Shown piece after piece: positions 11,932 to 21,092 of a DNA stretch of 64,000 bases (position 1 is its first letter; the number at the start of each line of letters is the position of its first letter). Under the pieces are notes generated by a model. That model was given only the letters and a program-made list of their open reading frames with translations. It was not told where the DNA came from and searched no databases. Made by a program: the position numbers and the translations under genes. Location: the NCBI RefSeq assembly GCF_023856365.1, contig NC_064552.1, forward strand, positions 4,119,200 through 4,183,199, in the 5' to 3' direction. The DNA is from Brienomyrus brachyistius. Its lineage: Eukaryota; Chordata; Actinopteri; Osteoglossiformes; Mormyridae.

Positions 11932-14500
11932 CCAAGCTAAATTAGTTTATCTATGCAGAATGGATTTTCAGACTCCTTTTATGATGATACCGACCACCAA
12001 ATCTGAGGCTTTGGTCTGCCAGCTCTCTCTAATTGGCATGTTATCCCCAAGAGGGACGCTCACCCCAAAACTAACAGGTGAGATTAAGCAGTGCGTAAAC
12101 CCAACAAACTGTTAATCACCGTGACAGCACGAGGCTAACGGGCTAATTAATTAAACAGGCTGCACGCGGTGCTCTGTTCCCCCAGGAGACGGTGCTATTC
12201 GGTTGCCGTAGAGACACAACTGGCACTGGGGGAGCATCACCCACGCGTCACCAGGTCTCCAGTTGAAGGAACGGTGGGTCAAAACAAATCATTTAGATGA
12301 AAATTCAATCTGACCGTTTATCGGTAACGGGAAGTAAAGAAGGATGTGTGGGGTCTTCCTTTGCATCCTCCCTTTACATTTGTCCGTTGTCCTTGAAGTT
12401 GTCCATCACTATTGACTGCCACTTACAAGCATGTCCCAGAATGGTGAAGGAGAACAATGGAGCCGTTTCATGCTCGTTATAATAGAGGCATATAGGAAAA
12501 CATGTGCACTAATGGCTAGCACAGTAATGAAGCGTATTCCTACGTGAGCTAATGTCCTTCTCACCTTTGATCCCGCCCTTGGACATCCAGCATCTTACAC
12601 TTTTCAGTTATGAGAGTAATATTGGCGAGTTATGAAACTGAAGTTAAAAATATAAGTTAAACACAGCAACCTTTAGCAATTTGTTAAGCACAATCCAGTG
12701 GTTCTCAGTCCTGTCCCCCCCCCCCCACCCCCCCACCGGAATGTTGTCATTCCAACCGTCCCTTAATCAGACTTATATGGTCCTTAATAGGCTAATAATG
12801 AGCTCACTACACTTGATCAATGTTAAATAATTTTTCTGCTGATAATGACCCACAACCTCCCGGGGAGAGAGGTGTGCTGATGTTCCTGGGATCCAGTCCC
12901 GCTCTGCCCCTAGGCGGGGATGCTGGTGGCCCATTATGACACATCTGTTTACCCTACAGCAACACCTACAGGGCCACAGAGTATATAGTGGTTGACAACG
13001 AGCAAATCAGGGAGGAATTATGCAAATAGGCATTGAAACTATACATTGGAAGGGGGTTAGCAAGAAATGGAATAAATGATTAAAACACAAACTGAATAAA
13101 CAGTGAACATCACTGCAAGGGACAGCTCACCCCCCCCCCCCCAACCAGCAGCCCCCCGTTCTGCGTTATCACAGCTCTGGGGCGCCCGACATAATGGCTG
13201 TGATTTATAGTGTTCAAAGATGGAGGCGAGGGACAAATCTCTTTGCTGGGGAGAGATATGGCGTAAAGGAGTCACCGCCGACGAAGAGGAGTTGCCCGTG
13301 TTGAATCTCGCGACCTTTACAATTATTGATGGCCTTTTCGCAGCATCTCAGCAGCCCGGGAGAACAGCGGGGGGTGGAAGGGGGACCTTTCGCTGCAGGC
13401 GGAGAAGCACAAAGCTTTACTTCATGCATGGGGTGAAGATTCATAGAGAGAAATACTATATGCTTCATTTTCACCGGTGACCTTTAAAGAGCTGGACTGC
13501 GCTGACTCTTATTCCTGTCCTTCGTGCGTTCAAACAAGTTACCAAAATGGCAACACTAATTACTCTATGACAGCTTTATTTTTTTAAGGTTTCATATTAA
13601 TGTATAAAACGGAAATGGCTAAATGATAAGTGGGGCTAAATGAGGGGCACCTAGAGGGCACTGTTGGAATTAACAGAGCACCGTTTTGTCCGAGAAAATC
13701 ACACACATCTCCATGTGTATGGGACCGAGCGCAGGCAAAGGAACAAGAAATCACCCAGTTCCTAAAATGAAACATATTACTTCACACAAATGCCTTCCCC
13801 ATGGATGTGTAAATGAGTTCGGACGTGTAGCAGGACACATGTAACCTGTGAAGGTTTTTTGAGACCCAAATGTAACTATGAACCAGATAATAGAGAATGT
13901 AGCAGATATTCTAGATTTTATCCAGACAGGAAGAGGTCGTTGTTGCTTTGGCAGCGAACCTCCCCGGCATCTTTTTATTTTTATTTTTTGTCGAATTGCT
14001 GTAAGAACGTTTATCTGAACGTTGGTTTTTGGTGATTCTTACAAGTGCCAAATACAAAACGTCAATGTCTGTCCTTGAGCAGCGAATCTACATCAACCCA
14101 TGTATGGGCTTATTCAGACTTCTGATCCTTGACCTATATGCGGAGAGACACCAGCCTCTGGCTGTTTTTGCGATGACTTTGGACGGCAGAAATGGTCCGT
14201 TTGGATATGGACACCATCGCATTAAAATAGACAAGATGTAATTAATATGCGACCGGGAGCGATTCCGAAACACTACGACTTCTCCATTTAAACAGAAATA
14301 ATAAACCCAGACTCATTCAGTGAATGTAAATTCCTTGTAATAAAACATAATTTAGAGAGCAAATCAATAATCTCTTTTGTTCAATTAAACGGAAAAGTCA
14401 TGGTCACTTTTGGAATCGTAATGTAGTTCTAGCCCTTAAAGACCATAAACTGCCTTGGACGTTAATGCATAAATGCACTTCTAAAGTAGCTGTCCGCCTT
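11932..14500. other. Intergenic region without recognisable genes
   Basis: No coding signal. It contains C-rich homopolymers near 12,715 and 13,130, and a stretch near 13,190-13,480 with an open frame on both strands but no protein-family resemblance. Nothing further can be supported. Confidence 0.55.
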
Positions 14501-14505
14501 GTAGG
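14501..14505. repeat. Left target-site duplication (GTAGG) of the LTR element
   Basis: GTAGG immediately precedes the left LTR and is repeated at 17,970-17,974 immediately after the right LTR. A 5-bp duplication is typical of Ty3/gypsy-type integrases. Confidence 0.9.
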
Positions 14506-14801
14506 TGTCACGGGAACGCTAGCGATCGCGGGCAGAGCGGCGATCGTGCGAGGCGAACGGGCAAGAAGGATGCAGGCAGGCGGAAGTCGGGGATTAACGA
14601 GGGTTTAATATACAAACTGGGAGCAGGAGACATGTAACGCCAACTAACATCAATGACAGACAAAGCAAACAGGGGAGACCAGGACTTAAATACACCAGAC
14701 TGAATGACAGCAAACGGAAACAGCTGGGTACAATTCGGGAAACACACGTGGGTAATCAGGGGGCGTGGCACACACGAGGAGCGGACGAGCCGGGCATGAC
14801 A
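14506..14801 (-). repeat. 3' LTR of the element (left copy)
   Basis: 296 bp, TG...CA ends with 5-bp inverted repeat (TGTCA/TGACA). Reading by eye I find no difference from the right copy at 17,674-17,969, which points to a very recent insertion. In the element's orientation this is the downstream LTR. Confidence 0.93.
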
Positions 14802-14896
14802 GAACCCCCCCCCAAAGGCGCGCTACTCCGGGCGCGCCAAGGAAGGGGGCGACGGACGGGACGAGGCAAAACAGGACCTGAAAAACAAGAACAGAA

Positions 14897-17671
14897 TCAA
14901 CGCAGGACAGGGAACAGGACCGAGGCACAAAACAGAGCGAGGGACAAGACAAAAGACAAAACCTGACAGAGGGTCGGGAAGGCAGACAGGCAAACTAGGA
15001 AGGGAGACACAGAAGGAACGGGCGGAACAAAGGGGCCAGGAGTGCAAGGCGGGTACACCGGGGCACAAGGAACAGAGACGGGCGGAACGAAAGGGCGAGC
15101 AGAAAACAGAGGGGCAGAGACAGGCGGGACAAAGGCAGGGGCGTAGGGAGACAAGGAGGGGGAACTAGGGGAAGCCCGAGGGAGCCCCAGCGGGCGACGG
15201 GAGGCAGCCGGAGGGGCCGCAGGCGGCCGGGAGGCCGGAGCCGGAGGGGACCCCGGAGGGGCCGAGGAGACAGGGCGAGGGACCCGCGGAGGGGCCAGGG
15301 AGGGAGCAGGAGGGAGCACCAGGGAAGGGGACGAGGGAGCAGGATGGGCCCACGGCGAAGGCCCGGAGGAGGGGGGAGCCGCAGCAGGCGGCGACGTCCG
15401 GGGGAGGGCCGGAGGTAGGGGCCCCGCAGGCGACCGAGGAGCCGCCGTCGGGGAACCCCCAGGCGACCGACCAGGACCCGGAGAGGGGAGCGAGGCAGGG
15501 CGACGAGGCACCGGAGAGGGACCCGCAGGCGACAGCCGACCCGGAGGGCCAGGACCCGCAGGCGCCAACCGAGCCCCAGCGCAGGCGAGGCAGGGCGAGC
15601 CAGGGGGCAGGGCGGGCGGGACCCCAGCCCTGCGTCTGTGTCCCCGCCCCTTACGGGACACGGACATCACGCCCCTCGGTCGGGGCCGAGGACGCCGAGG
15701 CAAGGGCAGAGGAGTCACAGGAGCGGGGCCAGGGACAGGAGCGGGGCCAGGGACAGGAGCGGGGCCAGGGACAGGAGCGGGGTCAGCAGGCGGAGGGGGC
15801 GCCTCGGGAGCTGCTGCAGCGCGGTCAGGGGGCGCCTCGGGAGCTGCTGCAGCGCGGCCAGGAACAGGAGCGCGGTCAGGAACAGGAGCGCGGTCAGGAA
15901 CAGGAGCGCGGTCAGGAACAGGAGCTGGCTGCAGTGGGGGCGCCTGCCCGGGATCTGCAGCAGGTGGCTGCAGAGGGGGCGCCTCTGCAGGAACAGGAGC
16001 GCGGTCAGGAACAGGAGCGCGGTCAGGAACAGGAGCGCGGTCAGGAACAGGAGCTGGCTGCAGTGGGGGCGCCTGCCCGGGAGCTGCAGGTTGCTGCAGT
16101 GGGGGCGCCTGTCCGGGAGCTGCAGCAGGCGGCTGCAGAGGGGGCGCCTCTGCAGGAACTGGAGCGCGGTCAGGAACTGGAGCGCGGTCAGGAACTGGAG
16201 CGCGGTCAGGAACTGGAGCGCGGTCAGGAACTGGAGCTGGCTGCAGTGGGGGCGCCGGCCCGGGAGCTGAAGCGCGGTCAGGAACTAGAGCGCGGTCAGG
16301 AACTAGAGCGCGGTCAGGAACAGGAGGTGGCTGCAGTGGGGGCGCCGGCCCGGGAGCTGCAGCAGGCGGCTGCAGAGGGGGCGCCTGCCCGGGAGCTGCA
16401 GCAGGCGGCTGCAGAGGGGGCGCCTGCCCGGGAGCTGCAGCAGGCGGCTGCAGAGGGGGCGCCTGCCCGGGAGCTGCAGCAGGCGGCTGCAGAGGGGGCG
16501 CCTCTGCAGGAACTGGAGCGCGGTCAGGAACTGGAGCGCGGTCAGGAACTGGAGCGCGGTCAGGAACTGGAGCGCGGTCAGGAACAGGAGGTGGCTGCAG
16601 TGGGGGCGCCGGCCCGGGAGCTGCAGCAGGCGGCTGCAGAGGGGGCGCCTGCCCTGGAGCTGCAGCAGGCGGCTGCAGAGGGGGCGCCTCTGCAGGAACT
16701 AGAGCGCGGTCAGGAACAGGAGCGCTGACGGGAGCTGCAGCAGGCGGCTGCAGAGGGGGCGCCGGCCCGGGAGCTGCAGCAGGCGGCTGCAGTGGGGGCG
16801 CCTGCCCTGGAGCTGCAGGTGGCTGCAGTGGGGGCGCCTGCCCTGGAGCTGCAGGTGGCTGCAGTGGGGGCGCCTGCCCTGGAGCTGCAGGTGGCTGCAG
16901 TGGGGGCGCCTGCCCTGGAGCTGCAGGTGGCTGCAGTGGGGGCGCCTGCCCTGGAGCTGCAGGTTTTCTCCGGAGTTGGATTAGCCTCCGGAGGTCCTCA
17001 GCCATTTTCTCCAGATCTGAAAAAGGGGAGTCTGGAGTAAAGGAGTCGAAGTCCTGCCCCAGCTGTGCGGCGAGTCTTTGCCCCTCCAGGGGGGCCTGTG
17101 GGGCCGGTTCTCCCATCACCCTAAAATAAAGCCCCTGGAGGGTGAAGTATCGGTCAGCTAGGACCGCGGGTGGCGGCGGCAGCGAAGGCGGCGGCGGCCG
17201 CACTGGAGCTGGGTCCGCCGGCAGCGGCGGCCGCACGGGAGCGGGGTCCGCCGGCAGCGGCGGCCGCACGGGAGCGGGGTCCGCCGGCAGCGGCGGCCGC
17301 ACGGGAGCGGGGTCCGCCGGCAGTGACGGAGGGAGGTCCTCCGTACTGGCGATCGCCGTTCTCCTCCGTCTCCCTCGCTGGCGCCTGGCGGTTGCGGGAG
17401 GCGGCGCGATGTCCGTGAAAACGGACGGTGGAAGAACGGCTTCTGGCTCCGGGTAGTGGAAGGGCTCCTCGTCCTCGTCCTCACTAGAGAGCCAGTACTT
17501 CCACTCAGGATCGGGGACGCGTGTGGTCAGCCCCCGGGCTGGAGGTAGGGCAGGTACCTCCCTCTCGTCCTCCGCCGGAAGCCAAAGCCTGGAGAGCGAG
17601 CAGGCGCCGAGAGAGATCGGCTCTTGTGGGAGCCTCTTCCTCCCTTTCCGCTTCTTTTTGTGGTCTGTCAT
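14897..17671 (-). CDS. 924-aa proline-rich ORF of the LTR element
   Basis: The reading frame is uninterrupted from an ATG two bases inside the 5' LTR border to 95 bp before the 3' LTR, so it fills the interior. Order of regions: a lysine/arginine-rich start (residues 5-13, nuclear-localisation-like); an acidic patch SSEDEDEE (62-69); an arginine cluster (97-104); four 11-residue LPADPAPVRPP units (about 117-160); a non-repetitive module at 169-236 with hydrophobic/charged character (YFTLQGLYFRVMG ... DLEKMAEDLRRLIQLRRK); then long arrays of about 12-13-residue PAAPGQAPPLQP-type units interleaved with VPDRAP hexapeptides; then a proline/serine/arginine-rich C-terminal third. I see no CCHC knuckle, protease, RT or integrase motif. 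It could be a highly diverged gag-like protein or a packaged passenger ORF; translation is unproven. Codon-phase repeats of 18, 33, 36 and 39 bp keep the frame open and may partly explain its length. Confidence 0.55.
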   Translation of the reverse strand: MTDHKKKRKGRKRLPQEPISLGACSLSRLWLPAEDEREVPALPPARGLTTRVPDPEWKYWLSSEDEDEEPFHYPEPEAVLPPSVFTDIAPPPATARRQRGRRRRTAIASTEDLPPSLPADPAPVRPPLPADPAPVRPPLPADPAPVRPPLPADPAPVRPPPPSLPPPPAVLADRYFTLQGLYFRVMGEPAPQAPLEGQRLAAQLGQDFDSFTPDSPFSDLEKMAEDLRRLIQLRRKPAAPGQAPPLQPPAAPGQAPPLQPPAAPGQAPPLQPPAAPGQAPPLQPPAAPGQAPPLQPPAAAPGPAPPLQPPAAAPVSAPVPDRALVPAEAPPLQPPAAAPGQAPPLQPPAAAPGPAPPLQPPPVPDRAPVPDRAPVPDRAPVPDRAPVPAEAPPLQPPAAAPGQAPPLQPPAAAPGQAPPLQPPAAAPGQAPPLQPPAAAPGPAPPLQPPPVPDRALVPDRALVPDRASAPGPAPPLQPAPVPDRAPVPDRAPVPDRAPVPDRAPVPAEAPPLQPPAAAPGQAPPLQQPAAPGQAPPLQPAPVPDRAPVPDRAPVPDRAPVPAEAPPLQPPAADPGQAPPLQPAPVPDRAPVPDRAPVPDRAPVPGRAAAAPEAPPDRAAAAPEAPPPPADPAPVPGPAPVPGPAPVPGPAPVTPLPLPRRPRPRPRGVMSVSRKGRGHRRRAGVPPALPPGSPCLACAGARLAPAGPGPPGRLSPAGPSPVPRRPASLPSPGPGRSPGGSPTAAPRSPAGPLPPALPRTSPPAAAPPSSGPSPWAHPAPSSPSLVLPPAPSLAPPRVPRPVSSAPPGSPPAPASRPPAAPPAASRRPLGLPRASPSSPSLSPYAPAFVPPVSAPLFSARPFVPPVSVPCAPVYPPCTPGPFVPPVPSVSPFLVCLSAFPTLCQVLSFVLSLALFCASVLFPVLR
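15720..16970 (-). repeat. Composite coding minisatellite inside the LTR element
   Basis: Blocks of 18-bp units (GAGCGCGGTCAGGAACTG type) alternate with blocks of about 36-39-bp units (GCTGCAGAGGGGGCGCCTGC type) in a higher-order pattern. All unit lengths are multiples of three and keep the minus-strand frame, giving VPDRAP and PAAPGQAPPLQP-type peptides. Expected to vary in copy number between element copies. Confidence 0.9.
17186..17335 (-). repeat. 33-bp coding minisatellite, about 4 units
   Basis: Repeats of a 33-bp unit around GGGTCCGCCGGCAGCGGCGG; in the minus-strand frame each unit encodes LPADPAPVRPP. Confidence 0.88.
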
Positions 17672-17672
17672 T
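17663..17672 (-). promoter_or_regulatory. Putative self-priming primer-binding site
   Basis: On the element's sense (minus) strand the bases directly after the 5' LTR, one base in, read AATGACAGAC. The LTR itself contains the exact reverse complement GTCTGTCATT (plus coordinates 17,820-17,829), placed about 31 nt after TATTTAAG, that is, where transcription should start. In Tf1/sushi-type elements the transcript's 5' end anneals to the PBS as primer. No match to a tRNA 3' end (TGG at the LTR border) is visible. The ORF's start codon lies inside this site. Confidence 0.6.
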
Positions 17673-17673
17673 C

Positions 17674-17969
17674 TGTCACGGGAACGCTAGCGATCGCGGG
17701 CAGAGCGGCGATCGTGCGAGGCGAACGGGCAAGAAGGATGCAGGCAGGCGGAAGTCGGGGATTAACGAGGGTTTAATATACAAACTGGGAGCAGGAGACA
17801 TGTAACGCCAACTAACATCAATGACAGACAAAGCAAACAGGGGAGACCAGGACTTAAATACACCAGACTGAATGACAGCAAACGGAAACAGCTGGGTACA
17901 ATTCGGGAAACACACGTGGGTAATCAGGGGGCGTGGCACACACGAGGAGCGGACGAGCCGGGCATGACA
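17674..17969 (-). repeat. 5' LTR of the element (right copy)
   Basis: 296 bp. In minus orientation: TGTCATGCCC start, TATTTAAG box at plus 17,853-17,860, presumed RNA start near plus 17,829, TATTAAA (plus 17,775-17,781) as a possible polyadenylation-type signal, and a CGTGACA end. It is followed by GTAGG at 17,970-17,974, matching the left flank. Confidence 0.92.
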
Positions 17970-18403
17970 GTAGGTTTAAAATTCAGCTTGTTGTTGTTGT
18001 ATTATTGCTACTTTCATGGTTATGGTTATCTGGGAACACCTGTCTTCTACCGAGAACCTTCCTAGGCTCCAGGACGGCGTCCGGTTTATTTTTTACCCAT
18101 TTACTTGTGTTTAGGATCCAAACTCCGACAAACTTTGCCGTGTCTCACAACAAGACGCAAGCTAGTTGACCTGTGAGAGTCGAAACGTCTGGACCAAACC
18201 GAGGTCGCTCCCACAGAACCTCCTGGCTGCTCCTCAACGTCTTCAGAAATCATTTTCTGTGGCTGAACTTGAGACAGGTGTCATGTATTGGACAAAAAAA
18301 AACCTGAAATGAATTCCTATCTTCCCCGCATGAGTAATGCATTTCTAAGGCAGTCGCATCGCCCAGGGCTCCTTTTTTCATTAGGAGTTTTTCGCTTGAG
18401 ACC

Positions 18404-18476
18404 TACACGCGTAGCTCACTGGTACATCAAAGCGGCTCTTTTAAGCGCGTGAGCGGGGGTCCCGATTCCGCGCGTC
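18404..18476 (+). repeat. tRNA-like sequence, degenerate (Lys-TTT-like)
   Basis: Contains TAGCTCACTGGTA, resembling an A box, a loop CTTTTAA with TTT in the anticodon position, and GGTCCCGATTCC resembling a B box with one extra base. The ends ACACGCG and CGCGTCG can form five pairs. The D-stem and anticodon stem are poorly paired, so this looks like a tRNA pseudogene or tRNA-derived SINE head, not a functional tRNA. Confidence 0.3.
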
Positions 18477-18959
18477 GCTCACGAGCTCCGCGCCGCTCCG
18501 CCGCCCCCCCACACCCTCCATTCTGCCGCCTGCATCTTCTCCAGATTCTGCGAGTAACTATAGACCCAGGGAAATAGATGAGGAAGAAAATGCAAAAAAT
18601 ATACAATAATACTACTCAGTGTTCATCTTTGGAATGGGGCTATGAAATGGTACTAATTGAAACTTCCAGTTTCCTTCATCTTTGAGGTTATTTTTTTAAT
18701 ATGTGCAGTTCTATACTGTCACATCATATATTCTGCTGCTTTTCCTCACAACTCCGCCTGCATGAGATGGACCTTGGTAGCTGGCGATCAGGTTATAATT
18801 CTCAAACGTGAGAACAGCTCTCATCCATTTAAAATTACACCATGTCCACAGCTTGTCAATATAATTTTAGCTTTATAATCCAGTGTTTTCTTCTGTTATC
18901 CTTTTAGCACGGAATTCATATAAGCAGAAAAACGTACGGCCGTGAAGACTCTTGTCCTT

Positions 18960-19097
18960 CACAAATGTGAAGTTCAGTGCCAAGCAGCAACAGGAAATGA
19001 TGTAACAAGGAATGCAGGATATAAAAACACACTGACAGCACGGCCTAATGGGCCCGTGCCCCTGCAGTCAGCCACCTGCAGTTCGGCTGTTACCGGT
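18960..19097 (+). repeat. Unclassified ~130-bp repeat, copy A
   Basis: Shares ordered blocks with 20,949-21,092: CAGCAACAGGAAATGATGT, then AACACA.TGAC, then AATGGGCC, then ACCTGCAGTT and CTGTTACCG. The copies differ at many positions, so the duplication or dispersal is old. No internal promoter boxes or terminal inverted repeats are visible. Confidence 0.65.
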
Positions 19098-20790
19098 GTA
19101 CATTTTGAATGATGTTTCACAGCTTCCAGGACCTCAGCCGTGTGGGTTAAAAGGTGGCTATGTCACCACCCACCTGGCCTGTAAAAAAAAAGCCTCTTTG
19201 AACTACGTTAGAAACGGAAGCATGAGCCACTGATCAGTGATCATTACAGAACCCCTTTCCTGTAAAATCCGTGTGAAGGACATTAACAGGGCTCTTCATG
19301 TTACTTACCTCGACACACTCAGCCACGCTAACAAAAGCTATTCCATTAGCGCAGGCTGGCGCTCAGCTACTGCAGCCTTCCTCATGATTCCTGCCGCTGT
19401 TTCTGTGTCGGCATGCACTCCCTCGGTTTGAAAACCCCAGCGTCTAATTACTCTGATTCCCTTTCTCTTGTTTGTTTCCTGTCTGTTTTTGGAACACCTC
19501 TCCTGCAGGATTACAATCCCACCGGCGAAGCTTCGCTCGATTCTACACTCGTTCCGCGTTTCCCGTCCCTCACACAGCTGCAGTGAGGTCATTTCTCTAC
19601 CTGCGTGTAGCAGGCTGCGATCGACGGTTCTGATATTTCAAAGCGCGTTTCGCTTTTATTTATTTTTTTACTTGGTAAATAACATTTCTGTATTAGAGAT
19701 TGACCTGCCTTCTCCTACCACACACACGAGCGCCACACCACCCCTAGCTGACATATAAAAATCTTACCTCACCCTGTTTTAATTCGGTATTTCCATAATT
19801 ACCTCTCATCACTTGCTATTTTAGATTTATGTTATAATTCTTCTTATGCTGCTTTGCAGGTTGGATTTTCTAATTAAATCAGTTCAGCGCCTTTCATAAT
19901 GACAGAACAAGGCTGCTCTTGTCTTTTGGGGGGGGGGGCGGAGAAGGAGGGGGTGGTTCTGCAGACTTTAGGACTAATTTTCAATGTGTGACTGATTTAC
20001 ACCAGACTGTTTCTGGGAGGCGGTTCCTTGTCCAAAAGAGAATAATATAGGGCCTTCGCACCCGGGGCCTTTGGGGTTGGGGACGGCCCACTCGTCCTGA
20101 GTTGACCTCTAAGCCACTTTCTGTAATGAATTAAATCTTTTCTCCTCTGCACGGCCCAGCCACTTAGCCACGCCGAATTATAGTGATCCAGCTCCCCTCG
20201 CAGGACGCTGTGGCACCTCTCAGGTACAACCATGCCCCATAAAACGTACCTCTAAGTCGACAAAGGCCTGCTAACATCAAGTAGCCATGACTGCATTTCA
20301 GTGATAGGGGAAATATTGACTGACAGGCGGAGTCGGGGGAGGAGCTAAATGGCAGTGTGTGGGCTGTGGGCCAATCAGGTGACACAGTCAGGTGACAGGC
20401 AGACTCTCTGAAAGCCAGCCTGCAGTTGTGCAGTTGAGAAGCAGCAGAAGGAGTTTGGCCTGCGTGCGGCTCTGTATCTCAGGAAAAAGCACAGGGTCTC
20501 ACTATCATTAGATTAATTACTTTTTTGCTTCATAATTATAGCACAGTTACGACTGTGTGCCTCACGACCGGATGGTGATGGATCACCCTTAATGCCAGCA
20601 TTTTTGCTCCAGTAATTTGGAGCGTTCCATAAGAAGCTGGAAGAAGAGGCGGGGGGAGTTAGAAGATGCGGTAAACAGTGGTGTAGTACACTGAACATCA
20701 CAGGGAAAACCACAGACCAGTACTTATACGTGTATTTATAGATGAGATATGATTCAAGATTATTTTATCATATAAGCAGGGCAGAGGAAT

Positions 20791-20948
20791 ACACTGTCAG
20801 AAAAAAAAACGTTCAGCTCTGGTACAGTTCCTCGAGTTTCTATACCATTAAGGGTTAGGGTTACCTACAGCTAGGGTACGAATCGCAGGTTACAGCCTCA
20901 GTGATAAGTACCCACAAAGGTACAAATTGGTACTTTTTTGTCTGACAG
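20791..20948. mobile_element. Short MITE with ACTGTCAGAAAAA-type ends
   Basis: Left end ACACTGTCAGAAAAAAAAAC and right end TTTTTTGTCTGACAG are inverted matches. Inside are GGTACA and CAGTGATAAGTACC motifs that recur in the element at 26,128-26,388, so both belong to one loose family. Confidence 0.6.
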
Positions 20949-21092
20949 CATATGGAGTCAGTTCAGTTCCAGGCAGCAACAGGAAATGATGTCACCAGAA
21001 GGCGTGTGAGATACAGGAACACATTGACGGCGTGACTCGATCAATGGGCCTGCACCCAGAATCCAGGAACCTGCAGTTTGCCTGTTACCGAT
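20949..21092 (+). repeat. Unclassified ~130-bp repeat, copy B
   Basis: Diverged copy of 18,960-19,097 on the same strand, starting right at the edge of the MITE at 20,791-20,948. Confidence 0.65.

Larger units (their letters stand above)
14506..17969 (-). mobile_element. Complete non-autonomous LTR retroelement, self-priming type
   Basis: The 3,464-bp element is bounded by two direct 296-bp repeats starting TGTCA and ending TGACA, and by a 5-bp GTAGG target duplication. Transcription runs on the minus strand: read that way, the LTR has TATTTAAG (plus 17,853-17,860) about 31 nt before the presumed start, and a G-rich purine tract (plus 14,804-14,812) precedes the 3' LTR. The interior (14,802-17,673) carries no recognisable gag, protease, reverse transcriptase, RNase H or integrase, only one long proline-rich ORF. 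It must rely on proteins of another element. The adjacent-to-LTR 10-mer complementary to the transcript 5' end suggests the self-priming Tf1/sushi branch of Ty3/gypsy elements; that placement is inference. Confidence 0.9.

Noticed and set aside
11583..11935. Small ORFs in the SINE copies
   Set aside because: Same frames recur at 30.8 kb because the SINE is repeated; SINEs are non-coding.
15638..17456. Plus-strand open frames of 80-264 codons in the LTR element
   Set aside because: Antisense shadows of the minus-strand ORF caused by triplet-length repeats; element polarity (TATA, priming site, purine tract) is minus.
14506..17969. CRISPR array or satellite
   Set aside because: Repeats are contiguous coding minisatellites without spacers, within an LTR element in a vertebrate genome.
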